Shown here one piece after another: positions 8,767-17,474 of a DNA stretch of 20,120 nt. Made by a program: the position numbers and the translations under genes. Source of the DNA: Penium margaritaceum (Eukaryota > Streptophyta > Zygnematophyceae > Desmidiales > Peniaceae); assembly GCA_023375785.1 (NCBI GenBank), contig SZWC01004700.1:102589-122708 (forward strand). Direction: 5' to 3'. How positions within the stretch are numbered: position 1 is the first letter of the stretch; the number at the start of each line of letters is the position of its first letter. The notes beneath the pieces were generated by a model. The model did not search any database. It worked only from the letters and a program-made list of their open reading frames with translations, and was not told the origin of the DNA.

Positions 8767-9932
8767 CAGGCACGGCGGCACAGTGAGAATAACGGTGGAA
8801 GGGCCGCTGTAGCTGAGGAGGCTACAACTGCAACAACGGCTGATGCGGAGACGATGAGACAAGCTACTCCTGTCAACGCTACAGCTGACATACAGGAGAT
8901 GACTGCAGTGTTCGAGACCAACAGCTGAATGTGACGTGTAGCTGAAGATGGAGAGGAGGGAAAAGATGACGCCTGGACTGTGGAGGTGGTGATGGACTCA
9001 ACGGCACTGGAGAGCGCTGTGGCCGCTGCAGCTGCGGCTGATGCGATTACGTCTGCTGCGGCAGCAATCTGAGTTGCAACGTTGATCGCAGCAGCCACCA
9101 AATGTCCCTGATCAACTGCAGTCACAGTGTAGGTCTCGATGGCTATGCCAACGGCAGTACTGGCTGGTGCACGTGCAGCACGTGTAGTGGCTGTAAAGGT
9201 AGATGCAACAGCAGCACTGGACACGAGCGCAACCTGCAGGGTAGTCTGAATATCATGGGATGGAGAAGATGCTGACTTTGCACCTGATGCAGCCGAGGAT
9301 GAGGCATGGAGTGAAGCAGGCGCCCCTGATACTGCTGCCGCAGAGAATGGTACTGTGCCACAAGGAGCAGCTCGGCAGCGTCGCTGGCGGGTCCTATGGG
9401 CAACGGTTGGGCTTACCGGTGAGTGAAGAGATCGATGATCACGCGGTGGCGTCGTAGCTGGCTCGTTCTGTGCCGTCAGAATGTCGTTGACGGCTGACTG
9501 ACAGTGAGCTGTGTAGTCTCTTGCGTCCACCCACTCGTAGTAATCGGCGGGGTCGTAGTCCTCACCGCGGTGGTAGCCCGGGCTGCTGCGGCGAACCCTC
9601 GACCACACCTCCCTCTCCGCCCGCTCCTCGTAGTACGCAAGCTCCTCGTCGGTGCGGGCTCGCTCCCGTGTAGCAGTGGGAGATGTGGGGATAGGCTTGG
9701 TTGCAGGCGGAGACGCCAGTGCGCTGAGTGCTTGGCTGCTTGGGAGGCAGCACGAGGTGCTGAGGAGTGCACGGGGGAAAGATTCAACAGCTCCGGTTGA
9801 TGTTGCTCGTGCAGATGTGTCGGCTGCTGCAAGGGCAGTGCGCGGAGCAAGGCACCACATGTGGAGCAGAAGAACGGAGGCGGAAAGGTGCCGGTGCACG
9901 GGGTAGCCGTGTGTAGGAGGCTGAGGCACCAT
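8763..9932 (-). CDS. alanine-rich leader ORF upstream of gag, function unknown
   Basis: An uninterrupted 389-codon frame from ATG 9930-9932 to TGA 8763-8765 lies between the primer-binding site and gag, in the same frame as gag. The N-terminus has a short hydrophobic stretch (SVLLLHMWCLAP). A charged middle part follows (RTDEELAYYEERAEREVWSR, EDYDPADYYEWVDARDY), then a long Ala/Ser/Thr/Val-rich half. The C-terminus is strongly hydrophobic (AVISCMSAVALTGVACLIV, VVAVVASSATAALPPLF), which could span a membrane. Copia leaders are usually far shorter than this 1.9-kb one. I do not recognise the protein. It could be an N-terminal extension of Gag, a captured host fragment, an extra element protein or a chance frame in GC-rich triplet DNA. 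The uneven composition and the length argue mildly against chance. Confidence 0.45.
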   Translation of the reverse strand: MVPQPPTHGYPVHRHLSASVLLLHMWCLAPRTALAAADTSARATSTGAVESFPRALLSTSCCLPSSQALSALASPPATKPIPTSPTATRERARTDEELAYYEERAEREVWSRVRRSSPGYHRGEDYDPADYYEWVDARDYTAHCQSAVNDILTAQNEPATTPPRDHRSLHSPVSPTVAHRTRQRRCRAAPCGTVPFSAAAVSGAPASLHASSSAASGAKSASSPSHDIQTTLQVALVSSAAVASTFTATTRAARAPASTAVGIAIETYTVTAVDQGHLVAAAINVATQIAAAADVIASAAAAAATALSSAVESITTSTVQASSFPSSPSSATRHIQLLVSNTAVISCMSAVALTGVACLIVSASAVVAVVASSATAALPPLFSLCRRAW

Positions 9933-10460
9933 GCAGATTGTGGGTGCGACGAGCGGTGCAGTGAAGAAGGCACCAACGTGACTATTGAGAGAAAGTCACG
10001 TGCGTCTGTCGTGCATGCGGATGTTGAAGCACGGCAGAGGAGGGCCCGACGACGGTGGAAGGAGGACAATGTTGTAGGGATAATGACACAAGAAACAACC
10101 GCACCTCGCAGAGTGCGGGTGCGGTGTGTGCCACTGCAAAGAACGTGCATGCACAGCTCCTGTGAGAATGGAGCGAAGGTCGGTGCCGCCACTTGACAGC
10201 ACCGACGTGCATGCAGCGGCCGAAGCTCGGCGAGGTGCCCGGGAAGATCGCGGAGATGTGTGTGACCCGTGCACGGGAGTGAGGCACACCGTGAGCCATG
10301 GGTGCGATGTGAGCGGCTGCAGTGGCGGCGGCTACTACTGCGGCTTCTACCTGCCACAGTTGCGAATGGGTGGCTTGCGCGGGATCACCCGCCACGCAAA
10401 AGTGTCCCGACGTGGTTCCACGAGGTCTCAGGACTTTCGCAAGGAGGAAGAAGCCCTCCT
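9933..10460 (-). other. 5' leader of copia element 1, no gene called
   Basis: About 530 bp of leader between the primer-binding site and the leader ORF. On the - strand several overlapping frames rich in His, Ser and Arg are open here, including ones running past the primer-binding site. Their composition is that of unconstrained GC-rich DNA, and none starts in a convincing context. I see no motif beyond the primer site itself. Confidence 0.5.
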
Positions 10461-10472
10461 GCTCTGATACCA
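10461..10472 (-). other. primer-binding site, initiator tRNA-Met type
   Basis: On the - strand the 12 bases read TGGTATCAGAGC. This complements the 3' end of plant initiator tRNA-Met and is the standard minus-strand primer site of plant copia elements. It fixes the orientation of element 1 and places its 5' LTR immediately to the right (from about 10473). Confidence 0.9.
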
Positions 10473-10920
10473 GTAGATAGCCTTGATTGCTAAGCAAGCA
10501 AGCAAGTAGCAAGCGATGGGGCGAAACCATAGATAGGGGGCAAGCTCACGTGAAGAAGTGTGAAAGTGTGAAAAAGTGTACGAGTAACAAGAGAGAGAAG
10601 TGGTAAGTGCCGGTTGACCGGGCCACCCACGCAAACCACTCGACGTGGGGTCCGAATGCCACCCAAGGATCGAACCCGGCCCTGGAGCGAACGAGCTCTA
10701 GGCGGTTTCTCACACGCCGGTATAAACTGTACATGTGGTCCCGAGGCATCAGCAATCAGGTACACTACGCTAAAAGCATGCAAGTGTGTAGGAATCCAGT
10801 TACATCACAAACATGTACTTCTACAAATGTATCCCCCATCTTGACATGCAGGATTATCACTAAGCTAAGGCTCATCGTGAGGGTGACGTTGATGCTTGGC
10901 CACCACTTGGTGACTTGATG
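10473..10920 (-). mobile_element. putative 5' LTR of copia element 1 (outer edge not determined)
   Basis: The LTR must end next to the primer-binding site. On the - strand that edge is preceded by ATCAAGGCTATCTAC and, before it, four GCTT units. Because element 1's 3' LTR is lost there is no second copy to compare. No clear TG...CA pair lets me fix the outer boundary, so the right coordinate is only nominal. A TATA-like TTTATA on the - strand lies near 10720. A pol III B-box-like GGGTTCGATCC sits at 10667-10677 on the - strand, within this block. Confidence 0.45.
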
Positions 10921-11500
10921 GTGTCACCACCACTGTGTGCCCCATGCTGCGTCACAGTTTGCACCAAAGAGCCTCAGTCGAGATTAATCACCTGCAGTGG
11001 TGTGGTGGTGTGTGGCATGGAGACAAGAGGGCACTTGCATGTGTCACAACCATAACCAACATCCCTCTTGTTGCTTTCGAGGTTGCAGTCGGTTAGCCTA
11101 ATTTCCAACCGTTTTATTGGACTTGTGCGCTTAGTTACACGCATGTGGGTGAAACTAGATACATACACTTGTCTGTAAGTTTTTAGCCTTATTGCTTTGT
11201 TCTTCACCCTCTCTCCACCTTTAGAACCACCGTTGGTTCCGTTGCGTTTTGTGCAATGTACACTCTCACATTGAATGTTGCTTTAGGGATGTCTCCATCC
11301 CTCATGATATCATAACAGTAAAGAGACAAGAACTTTTCCTCCCACCACAACACGTAGCAACAGTACCGGAAGCGTCTGGGATGGGCTGAGCTGAGGGCTC
11401 ATGTCACGTAGTCCTCCGGCAGACACAAAGACGGAATACTGCAAAAAAATCGACAATTTCCTTCGTCATAGTGGCCGTCTTGGCGGCGACGTGAAACACG
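10921..11500. other. spacer with no recognisable gene
   Basis: This stretch is more AT-rich than its surroundings and contains only short frames (under 80 codons). I see no conserved protein motif, tRNA, terminal repeat or tandem array. It may hold the outer part of element 1's LTR or flanking DNA. Confidence 0.5.
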
Positions 11501-11634
11501 AGTGACGGCATCTTAGGCCGCCACAGCACCAGGAGCCACACCCAAGCCTGCTGTAGTGGCTGCAGCTAGAGCAGCGGCTGCATTGGTAGACGCATGCAAC
11601 AGAAGCAACAACAATGACAACGGCAGCGTCATAG

Positions 11635-12042
11635 GCCGCCATAGCAGCAGCAACCGCAGCTTCAGCAACAGCAACAGCACTAGTAGTTGCAGCACCAGTA
11701 GCAGCAACTACAGCAACAGCGGCAGCTACTATAGCAGAAGTAGCACTAGCAGCACCAGCAACTGCAGTAGCCATTGGTGTCAACATAGCATGTGCCAACC
11801 ACGTGCCATGCTATATTGGGTCTGCATTTCGACCAGTAGCAGAAGCAATAGTGGCTACTACGGAAACAGTAGCAGAAGCAGCAGTAGAACTAGCACCAAC
11901 AACAACAGCCGCAACAGTTGTAGCAACGAATGGAGTGATTGCGCGAGCAGTTGCAGCCATAGCAACACCAACAGCAGCAACAACCGCAGTTGCGGATATT
12001 TTAAGCGAGTACGCGCAATACCAACATCATCAACAAGAGTAG
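11635..12042 (+). pseudogene. alanine-rich frame in GCA/ACA triplet-rich DNA
   Basis: After a TAG at 11632-11634 a + strand frame of 135 codons is open to TAG 12040-12042. It is dominated by GCA, ACA and GTA codons. The product is Ala/Thr/Val-rich (AAPVAATTATAAATIAEVAL, FRPVAEAIVATTETVAEAAV) with a more ordinary end (VADILSEYAQYQHHQQ). Frame traces also continue before the TAG. The triplet bias makes the other frames of both strands open too, giving Ser/Asn-rich and Ala-rich shadows. It resembles in composition the Ala-rich leader ORF of element 1 and sits upstream of element 2 in the same orientation. It may be that element's leader, or only an imperfect trinucleotide repeat. Confidence 0.35.
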
Positions 12043-12148
12043 GTCCGCGAGTGCAGCAGTAGCTACGATAGCTAGGAAACGACGTTGAAAGAAGGGTAGC
12101 AAGCAAGAAGTTGCCTCGTAGTTTCCCGCACTTCCTACTCCGTCAGTC

Positions 12149-12211
12149 GACGGGCTCGCCGACCAACGAGCCCATCGATCGACGAGCTCGTTGATCAACA
12201 AGCTCGTCCGA
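12149..12211. repeat. two tandem near-palindromic 31-32-bp units
   Basis: Units at 12149-12180 and 12181-12211 align closely (both begin GACG, then G/A, GCTCG). In the first, GGGCTCG and CGAGCCC form 7-bp inverted arms. In the second, the 28 bases at 12181-12208 are a palindrome with one mismatched pair. Over the first 27 aligned positions the differences are mainly transitions (G/A or C/T). The following GAGCTCGCTCG continues the theme. Confidence 0.75.
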
Positions 12212-12240
12212 GCTTATTCGAGCTCGCTCGCCTCCAAGAA

Positions 12241-12548
12241 AGAAAGAAAAAAACAGTTGGCCGACCCCTCTTTGGCGCACCATCACCCGTCCTGGGTCAA
12301 CCCGGATGGGATTTCGACAGGTTAGGTGTCCTATTATTCTGCTATACCATTTTATTTTCTTTATTCTTGTTTTTATCTTTGCTTTTGTTTTTCCTTTCTC
12401 CTTTTGCTCCTTGGTTGAGACCCAAGCATCCGGGGTTTGTCCTATTGCCACAGGGAGACTAGTTCTTGGAGACCGATTTTAGGTATTGTCATTTATTCTT
12501 TCTTCCTTACCGGCGAGACCCTTGCACGTGGGAATCTAACCACGTGTA
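12241..12548. other. T-rich spacer with a paired G-box
   Basis: No gene. From about 12335 to 12415 the + strand is T-rich (TTTTATTTTC, GTTTTTATCTTTGC). At 12525-12546 the arms CACGTGG and CCACGTG flank an 8-bp centre, giving two CACGTG hexamers in an inverted repeat. Element 2 coding homology begins just after, so this may be part of its leader or of unrelated flanking DNA. Confidence 0.5.
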
Positions 12549-12570
12549 ATGGGAGACCACCATCATCATA

Positions 12571-13067
12571 ATGTCGGTTGTTCCAATGCCTGCGCCGACA
12601 TCTCCAGTAGTGGCGGTATCCCACCCAGGGTGGCATTGGCTTATGCCACCATCCTATCCTACGGTCTATGGCCCGCCTTCTTACTCCTACACCCCTCCAT
12701 CAGGGATGCAGCCCGCAGCTCCATCCTTCTTTATGCCACCACCTCAGTCTTTTCCCGAGCTACTGCATCGTCCAGACATTCCCTTCCCATCCTCGGCCTC
12801 CGGTTGTCTGCTCCGATGTGAGTTTGACTAATGAGTCGAGTGGTCACCATTGTTTGTCGAATGAAACCCTTCGGGGCATGTTGGATGGTGGCAATGTGTC
12901 CTTTATACAATAGGTTAAGCATTGGCAGCCGTTCATCCTTTCCCGTCTCTGTGTTGTGACTTCAAGTCGTACTACATCTTCTCCTTCAAGACGATTGTAG
13001 CCACACATTGCCAACGCCATGAGATGAGACGAAGTCCATGCCCTGATCATCAACGGCACTTCATGGT
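12571..13067 (+). pseudogene. gag tail and degenerate protease (element 2)
   Basis: A Pro/Ser/Tyr-rich frame (SVVPMPAPTSPVV, PPSYPTVYGPPSYSYTPPSG, FFMPPPQSFPEL) ends at 12831. It is comparable to the Pro-rich tail after the zinc knuckle in element 1. Next, ESSGHHCLSN in another frame at about 12832-12865 occupies the place of the D-x-G-A-x-HH protease site, but the catalytic triad is gone and a frameshift lies within it. Later stops are frequent. The assignment of the first part to gag is by position and composition. The protease assignment is a weak motif match supported by its order before integrase. Confidence 0.45.
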
Positions 13068-14095
13068 TTGCGTTGTGAAAAATTGTATCCTGTGCCCTTG
13101 TTTGCAACATCTTCCGTGACCACTGTAGCAACACATGTACATGTTTCTCCCTTGCTTTCCCTTCCACACACACGTTTGCTCCACCGCAGTCTGTGTCATG
13201 TGCATACAGTCATCGTCAATATTCTCTTGCATCATCAGCTTACTGTTGGACCTGACCCTGGTACGCTCCTTGCGTCATGCACTATTGACTGTCTTGATTG
13301 TACACAAGGTGAGCTGCAACCCCCATCATTTCCTTTGTCTGACTCCTCCACGTTGCAATCCCTTGGCCTTCTCTATGCGGATGTCATGAGCCCACTCTCA
13401 GATGAATTTCTTGGGGGTGTTGGTCGGTACGTCTTGTGTCTTACGGATGATTTTTCTCGTTTTCGTTGGATATCAATGTTTGGTCCACGATTGGGACTAA
13501 GCTTGTCAAGGCTGAGCATGTTTGCCAGCGTAAGCTGATAGCATTCCGCTCTGATCGTGGTGGGGAGTTCATGGGTTCCACGACCCGCTTCATCTCGTCT
13601 CAAGGAGTACATCTCGAGCTCTCTACTCGATATACATCACAGTATATTGGAGTGTCAGAAAACTGGAACCGTATTCTTGCTGATGGTGTTCAAACTCTTC
13701 TTGCCGAGTCTGACTTCCCTCCGTTTTTTGCCTTCGAGGTCAAGTGCTACATGACGTGGGTTTCGAACTGTGTTCTCCATGGTCCGTTGTCTCTTCATCT
13801 CACGCCATTGCAGCAATGGCATGGTCGTCATGCTGACCTTCGACTCGCTCTTGTCTGGTGAAGCATCGCGAGTGTTTGGCTCCCTGAGGACCAACGTAAT
13901 GGCAAGCTGTCTCCTCAAGGTCCCCTCAGTCCTTCTCTTGGTGTTTTCTCCTAGTCCAAGGCCTGGCACTTTTGGGACCCAGAGCGTGGTCGGGTTGTCA
14001 AGTCTCGCGATGCTCTCTCCTTTTAGAGCATCTTCTCACGCGACATTTCTCATTTTGCTCCATCGCTTATGTCATTCTCTCGTCCAGAAGGGGTG
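13068..14095 (+). pseudogene. copia integrase (element 2)
   Basis: The frame from 13068 has LYPVPLFATSSVTTVATHVH, then HRSLCHVHTVIVNILL and CTIDCLDCTQGEL (HHCC region). LGLLYADVMSPLSDEFLGG and CLTDDFSRFRW follow, with the first Asp at 13446-13448. A frameshift near 13470 leads to KLIAFRSDRGGEFMGS (second Asp 13553-13555) and YIGVSENWNRIL (Glu 13658-13660). The spacing of these two is exactly 35 codons. The post-core part VWLPEDQRNGKLSPQG, SKAWHFWDPERGRVV and KSRDAL matches element 1 closely. It carries TGA 13859-13861, TAG 13952-13954 and TAG 14024-14026. All three catalytic residues survive in a gene that cannot be translated. Confidence 0.87.
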
Positions 14096-14699
14096 ATGCC
14101 TGTGGAGTGCCTTTTGGTAGTGGTTGTGCTCCATCTCTCGCTACATTGTTACCTACATCATCTCCTATCATGTTTGCAACGTCGATGGCATCACCTCCTA
14201 TCCCATCTGCATCATCACCAGCATCATCTCTTGCCGTGGCTACATCGTCAGCAACATCACCCACGTTTCTGTCTTCGCCTGCATTGTCTCCTGTAGTCCT
14301 GTGTCAATGCATGTGTCATCTCCTGTCGCGCCTGTGTCAATGTCTACCTCATCTCCTATCAGGTCTGCGTCACCACTTGCGTCATTTCCTGCCGTATCGG
14401 CATCGCCTATATCATTCCTTGTTGCATCTATGTCACCTCCTATTGCATCGTTACCTACATCGCCAAATGTGGTTCCATGAGTAGCGAACCTAGTCACACC
14501 CACGTAGCACCCCATCTCGTCGTCGTTTGTTCACGCACCCGGCGGTCGTCTAGGACCTTTACAATCTGCACCTCACTATGTCCCGTCTACAAGTCATAGA
14601 GCCTCGACTAGCCACTCTGGGTCCGTGCAGTTGGTCCGTCCAGTTCATGGTGGCGTCGTTAACCCCTCAATCCTACTCCTGTCTCTGGTCTTGACGCTC
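14096..14699 (+). pseudogene. Ser/Ala/Pro-rich integrase-RT linker (element 2)
   Basis: Three overlapping + strand frames here read as runs of Ser, Pro, Ala and Val (ASPPIPSASSPASSLAVATS, SSPVAPVSMSTSSPI). The DNA is a degenerate array of CATCA/CCTCCTAT-type words. Frame changes inside the array explain why the same style of peptide appears in different frames. It holds the position of the 36-bp repeat array of element 3 and of the Ser/acidic linker of element 1. No enzyme domain is present. Confidence 0.65.
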
Positions 14700-15950
14700 T
14701 TGGCTTGGTGGCGACTGTGGTACAGCCTAACACCTTGCTTGGATAGTCTCTAAATTCTGATGAGTTCCATCGGGTCGTTACAGCAACTGGGTCAACCCGG
14801 CCTCCACCACATCCCTTAGTCGCCACCGCACTGGTTGCAAATGGCAGTACGTCTTGTGTACTTGAACCGAACACAATGCAACAAGAACACTCTGTTGTAG
14901 ATGCAACTCTGTGGGAGCAAGCTATACGCGAGGAACACGCTACAATCGATAAGCATGGGATTTATGAGAAAGTGGATCTCCTGTCGAGTCGTAAGGCCAT
15001 CTCAGCCCGTTGGATATTTTGAAGGAAACGGAAGCCCAATGGCTCAGTGGAACGGAACAAGGCCCGTCGGCCAAGGGATTCTCCCAAGTGTCTTGTGGAC
15101 TTTGATGTCACGTTTGCCCCTGTGAACAAGTACACCACGGTAAAGGCCTTGTTGAGTCAGGTGACACAACACAATTGGGAACTCCACCAAATACACGTCA
15201 ACAATGTTTTCATGAGCGATGATCTCGAGGAAGATATATATCTCGTCCAGCCTCTTGGTTTCGAGTATAGCATAGACAGAGTCTGGCGCCCCCGAAATGC
15301 CTTCTATGGCTTGAAGCAATCCCTACGTTGTTGGAACCTCGAGATCTCCGCTACCTTGGAGCCAGGCTACTATCAGCGGAACACATTGCCCCCTCTACAC
15401 ACTTCTTCGCTCTCCTAGTCTATGTGGACAACCTCTTGATTACATCCCCCGACCCTCAGGTTGTCCAGGCTGTGAATGATGTCCTCCAGTTTGTGTACAT
15501 AATGCAGGATCTTGGTCAAGCTCGTGTCTTCTTGGTAATGGAGATTGAGCATGATCCCGAGCGTCTCACACTGCATTTGCATCAGGCCGGTTACGTCAAG
15601 ACGCTAGGGGGGTGTTTTGCTGACTTGTTGGCCACAGTCTCTTTTGCATCTACACCTATGACACCCGTTAGGCAGAGGCTTCGCACGTCAGCAGATCCTG
15701 ATTTTCTAGGGTGGCCTATCGATGTCACGACGTAAATTTGAGTCATTGGCTCCCTGATGTTCCTCGGGACCACAACGTGCGTAGATATTGCCTTTGTCGT
15801 GAACTTCTTGTTGCGGTTCTCACAGCATCCGCGTCAGCTCCATTTGGAGGTTGTTCTGTGTGTGTTGCGATATGTCATTTCTATCCTACGTTTAGGCATG
15901 TGCTTTCGTACGTAGCCGTCTGCTGTTGTTGGCGGTATACTGACAACGAT
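14700..15950 (+). pseudogene. copia reverse transcriptase (element 2), catalytic residues lost
   Basis: Recognisable blocks are GLVATVVQPNTLLG, LWEQAIREEHATIDKHGIY, SRKAISARWIF, FDVTFAPVNKYTTVKALL, RVWRPRNAFYGLKQSLRCWN, LVYVDNLLITSPD and MQDLGQARVFLVMEIEHD. The end is IGSLMFLGTTTCVDIAFVV. The position of the first catalytic Asp (QMDV in the relatives) reads QIHV, with CAC at 15194-15196. The palm motif is YVDN (15421-15432) instead of YVDD, so two of the three metal-binding Asp are replaced. Stops include TAG 14744-14746, TGA 15020-15022, TAA 15733-15735 and TGA 15739-15741. A frameshift lies near 15365-15400. Clearly inactive. Confidence 0.88.
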
Positions 15951-16375
15951 TAGGCTCATGATCGCGATGCGTCGAGCCGATACGGCTACATCTTTCTTGT
16001 TTGAGGTACAGTTGTCTCACGGAGGGGTGGCAAGCACGATTACCTACCGCGGAGCTCGACTGAGGTAGAGTATATCCCATTGGGAGCTGGGGTCTATGAG
16101 AGTATCGGGTTGTGACACCTCATGTAGTAGCCTTGCCAACCCATCCACTACATCACCATCCGTTGCGACAATAAGAGCACGCGCCGCATAGAAGAGCATG
16201 ATGGCATGTCTTAGACGCGCATTAAGCACATCAATATCTTTCTTTGTACGCGAGCATATTTCACGTGGCAATGTCTTTGTCATAGGTGTCGACACGCGGT
16301 AGCAGCGTGCAGACTTCCTTACAAAAGCGTTATGCAGTGGCAAGTTCAAGTTTGCGGTACGCAATGTTGGGCTCC
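15951..16375 (+). pseudogene. copia RNase H, end of pol (element 2)
   Basis: After a frame change, YTDND stands where element 3 has YTDSDW. GYIFLV, STEVEYIPLGAGVYESIGL, ITIRCDNKS and TRIKHIN follow, then DFLTKAL at about 16312 in another frame. These are the successive landmarks of the copia RNase H domain and the pol C-terminus, matching element 3 block by block. There are several stops (one directly after YTDND, one after IFLV, two after HLM). The rest, to 16551, has no coding match and no polypurine tract that I can recognise. Confidence 0.8.
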
Positions 16376-16551
16376 TTGTGTATGCTCCTGCTGCTCTGAT
16401 TCGTACCACGCTCTTACTACTTCCTCTCTGTGCCAGCAATTCTTGTCTCGTCTTGTCACATGCCCCTTGTAGTGCGCTGTTGTTGCTATAATTTTGTGAC
16501 CCTTGCTCACTAGGGGTGATCGATAACCCTAAAAGGAAACTATGCAGCATG

Positions 16552-17365
16552 TTGGGGCAGCAGCGTTGTTGATGTAGCGTGCGGGCTTCCACGCTCGTTG
16601 CTTAGGTCAGCTGCCCCCTCAGTCTGCTGCTCTAGAGTCTAAGTCTGGAAGCTCTGGGTTTTGTTACTCAGAAACGCGCGCGCCAGAGTTAGCGCCAGAA
16701 AGCAGCTGAAAACTGACAATGACTGATTAGGAATGAAGAATGAACAACAATGGGAGACCCCTCCAAGTTCTAGCCCCCCCCCCCAGCTCTGTAGAGCTTG
16801 TTACTCAGTTCATCAGCCAATCAGAAAATAGCTCAGTTCAGGCTGGCAGGTTTTCTCGGTGAGGCCTGCCAGGCAGCCGACAGCTCAAAACCCGGGCGTC
16901 GTCCGTTTTGCCTGAAAACTGGACCATAGCATAATACCGATGCTGCGAACGCAGCCGTGCGGTCAGAATCTGCTAGAAAAATAGTAGCGAGGAGTTATGG
17001 AAGCCTAAACCCAGATAGTGCCCACAACAGTTTATGCTGCCAAACAGGGCCATGCAACATGCAACTGTGACCCTAGGCAGTGCATGACGATGCAGACGCG
17101 ATGGGATGCGCTGGACGCATGCAAGCAGCAACTGCGGTGTCAATGACCGCCGGCAGCACGACCGCCGAGGAGGCCTGCCGATGGAGCTGAGCGCGTCGCC
17201 GGAGAGAGGAGGCTTCAGCGAACTGCGAGAAGACCTCAACGTGCGTCGGCTCCACCGGACGACACTCCATCAGCATCGAGTCTCGCCGTCAGTCATCTGC
17301 ACGCCAATGTACACAAGCCGGGAGGAAACAACAGAGCACAATGAGAGATGCGAATAAAACCAACA
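16552..17365 (-). mobile_element. 3' LTR of copia element 3
   Basis: On the - strand this 814-bp block starts TGTTGGTTTTATTCGC right after a polypurine tract and ends GCTGCCCCAACA. The termini TGTTGG and CCAACA are perfect 6-bp inverted repeats of the copia LTR type. It contains an 11-C run (16774-16784) and a CCAAT-type sequence (CAGCCAATCAG near 16810) on the + strand, but I see no clear TATA box. All ORFs inside are short or shadows. The left edge meets the decayed 3' end of element 2. The 5 bp there, CAGCA, would be the target duplication, but the other end of the element is outside the window. Confidence 0.8.
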
Positions 17366-17373
17366 CTCCCCCA
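17366..17373 (-). other. polypurine tract of element 3
   Basis: On the - strand TGGGGGAG directly precedes the TGTTGG of the LTR, about 100 bp after the pol stop. A second similar purine run, CTGGGGGAGTCTGG, lies at about 17424-17437 and could be a secondary tract. Confidence 0.75.
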
Positions 17374-17474
17374 TGACTCACAGGCGTAGTGCACATGGGC
17401 GGACAGGGACACGGTCAACATCCAGACTCCCCCAGGGCATGCAGAGACGTAGGCAGAGATAAAGAGAGAGCCAC

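Larger units (their letters stand above)
4190..10472 (-). mobile_element. copia retrotransposon element 1, internal region, 3'-truncated
   Basis: Read on the - strand from right to left the order is primer-binding site, long leader, gag, protease, integrase, reverse transcriptase. Integrase before RT is the defining order of Ty1/copia elements. The element is broken within RT at about 4190-4240, so the YxDD motif, RNase H, polypurine tract and 3' LTR are missing. Gag through the start of integrase is one frame interrupted by TAG at 7764, 7053 and 6708. A frame change near 5985-5995 and a second near 5300-5360 bring pol back to the original frame, which then meets TAG 5106 and TAA 4827. This is a dead copy, but it is conserved enough to show every domain up to mid-RT. 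Confidence 0.88.
12549..16551 (+). mobile_element. copia retrotransposon element 2, heavily decayed, no LTRs found
   Basis: On the + strand, fragments of a copia polyprotein follow in the usual order: Pro-rich gag tail, degenerate protease, integrase, linker, RT, RNase H. They match element 1 over integrase and early RT, and element 3 over late RT and RNase H. At least four frame changes and about a dozen in-frame stops have accumulated. Gag proper, the primer-binding site and the 5' LTR are not recognisable. The 3' end stops against the LTR of element 3 at 16552, with no polypurine tract or LTR of its own in view. It is the most decayed of the three copies. Confidence 0.83.

Noticed and set aside
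9476-10357. 293-codon - strand ORF overlapping the leader ORF
   Set aside because: It overlaps the leader ORF in another frame and is rich in His, Ser and Arg in the manner of shadow frames. It has less gene-like composition than the 389-codon frame.
10667-10677. A tRNA gene on the - strand
   Set aside because: Only the T-loop/B-box is convincing. I cannot draw an acceptor stem or an anticodon arm around it.
11466-12062. Ser/Asn-rich + strand ORF (168 codons) and Ala-rich - strand ORF (110 codons)
   Set aside because: Triplet-biased DNA is open in most frames. I kept only the + strand Ala frame, and at low confidence.
16044-16592. 182-codon - strand ORF
   Set aside because: It is antisense to the RNase H remnant of element 2 and runs into the LTR of element 3. 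No motif.
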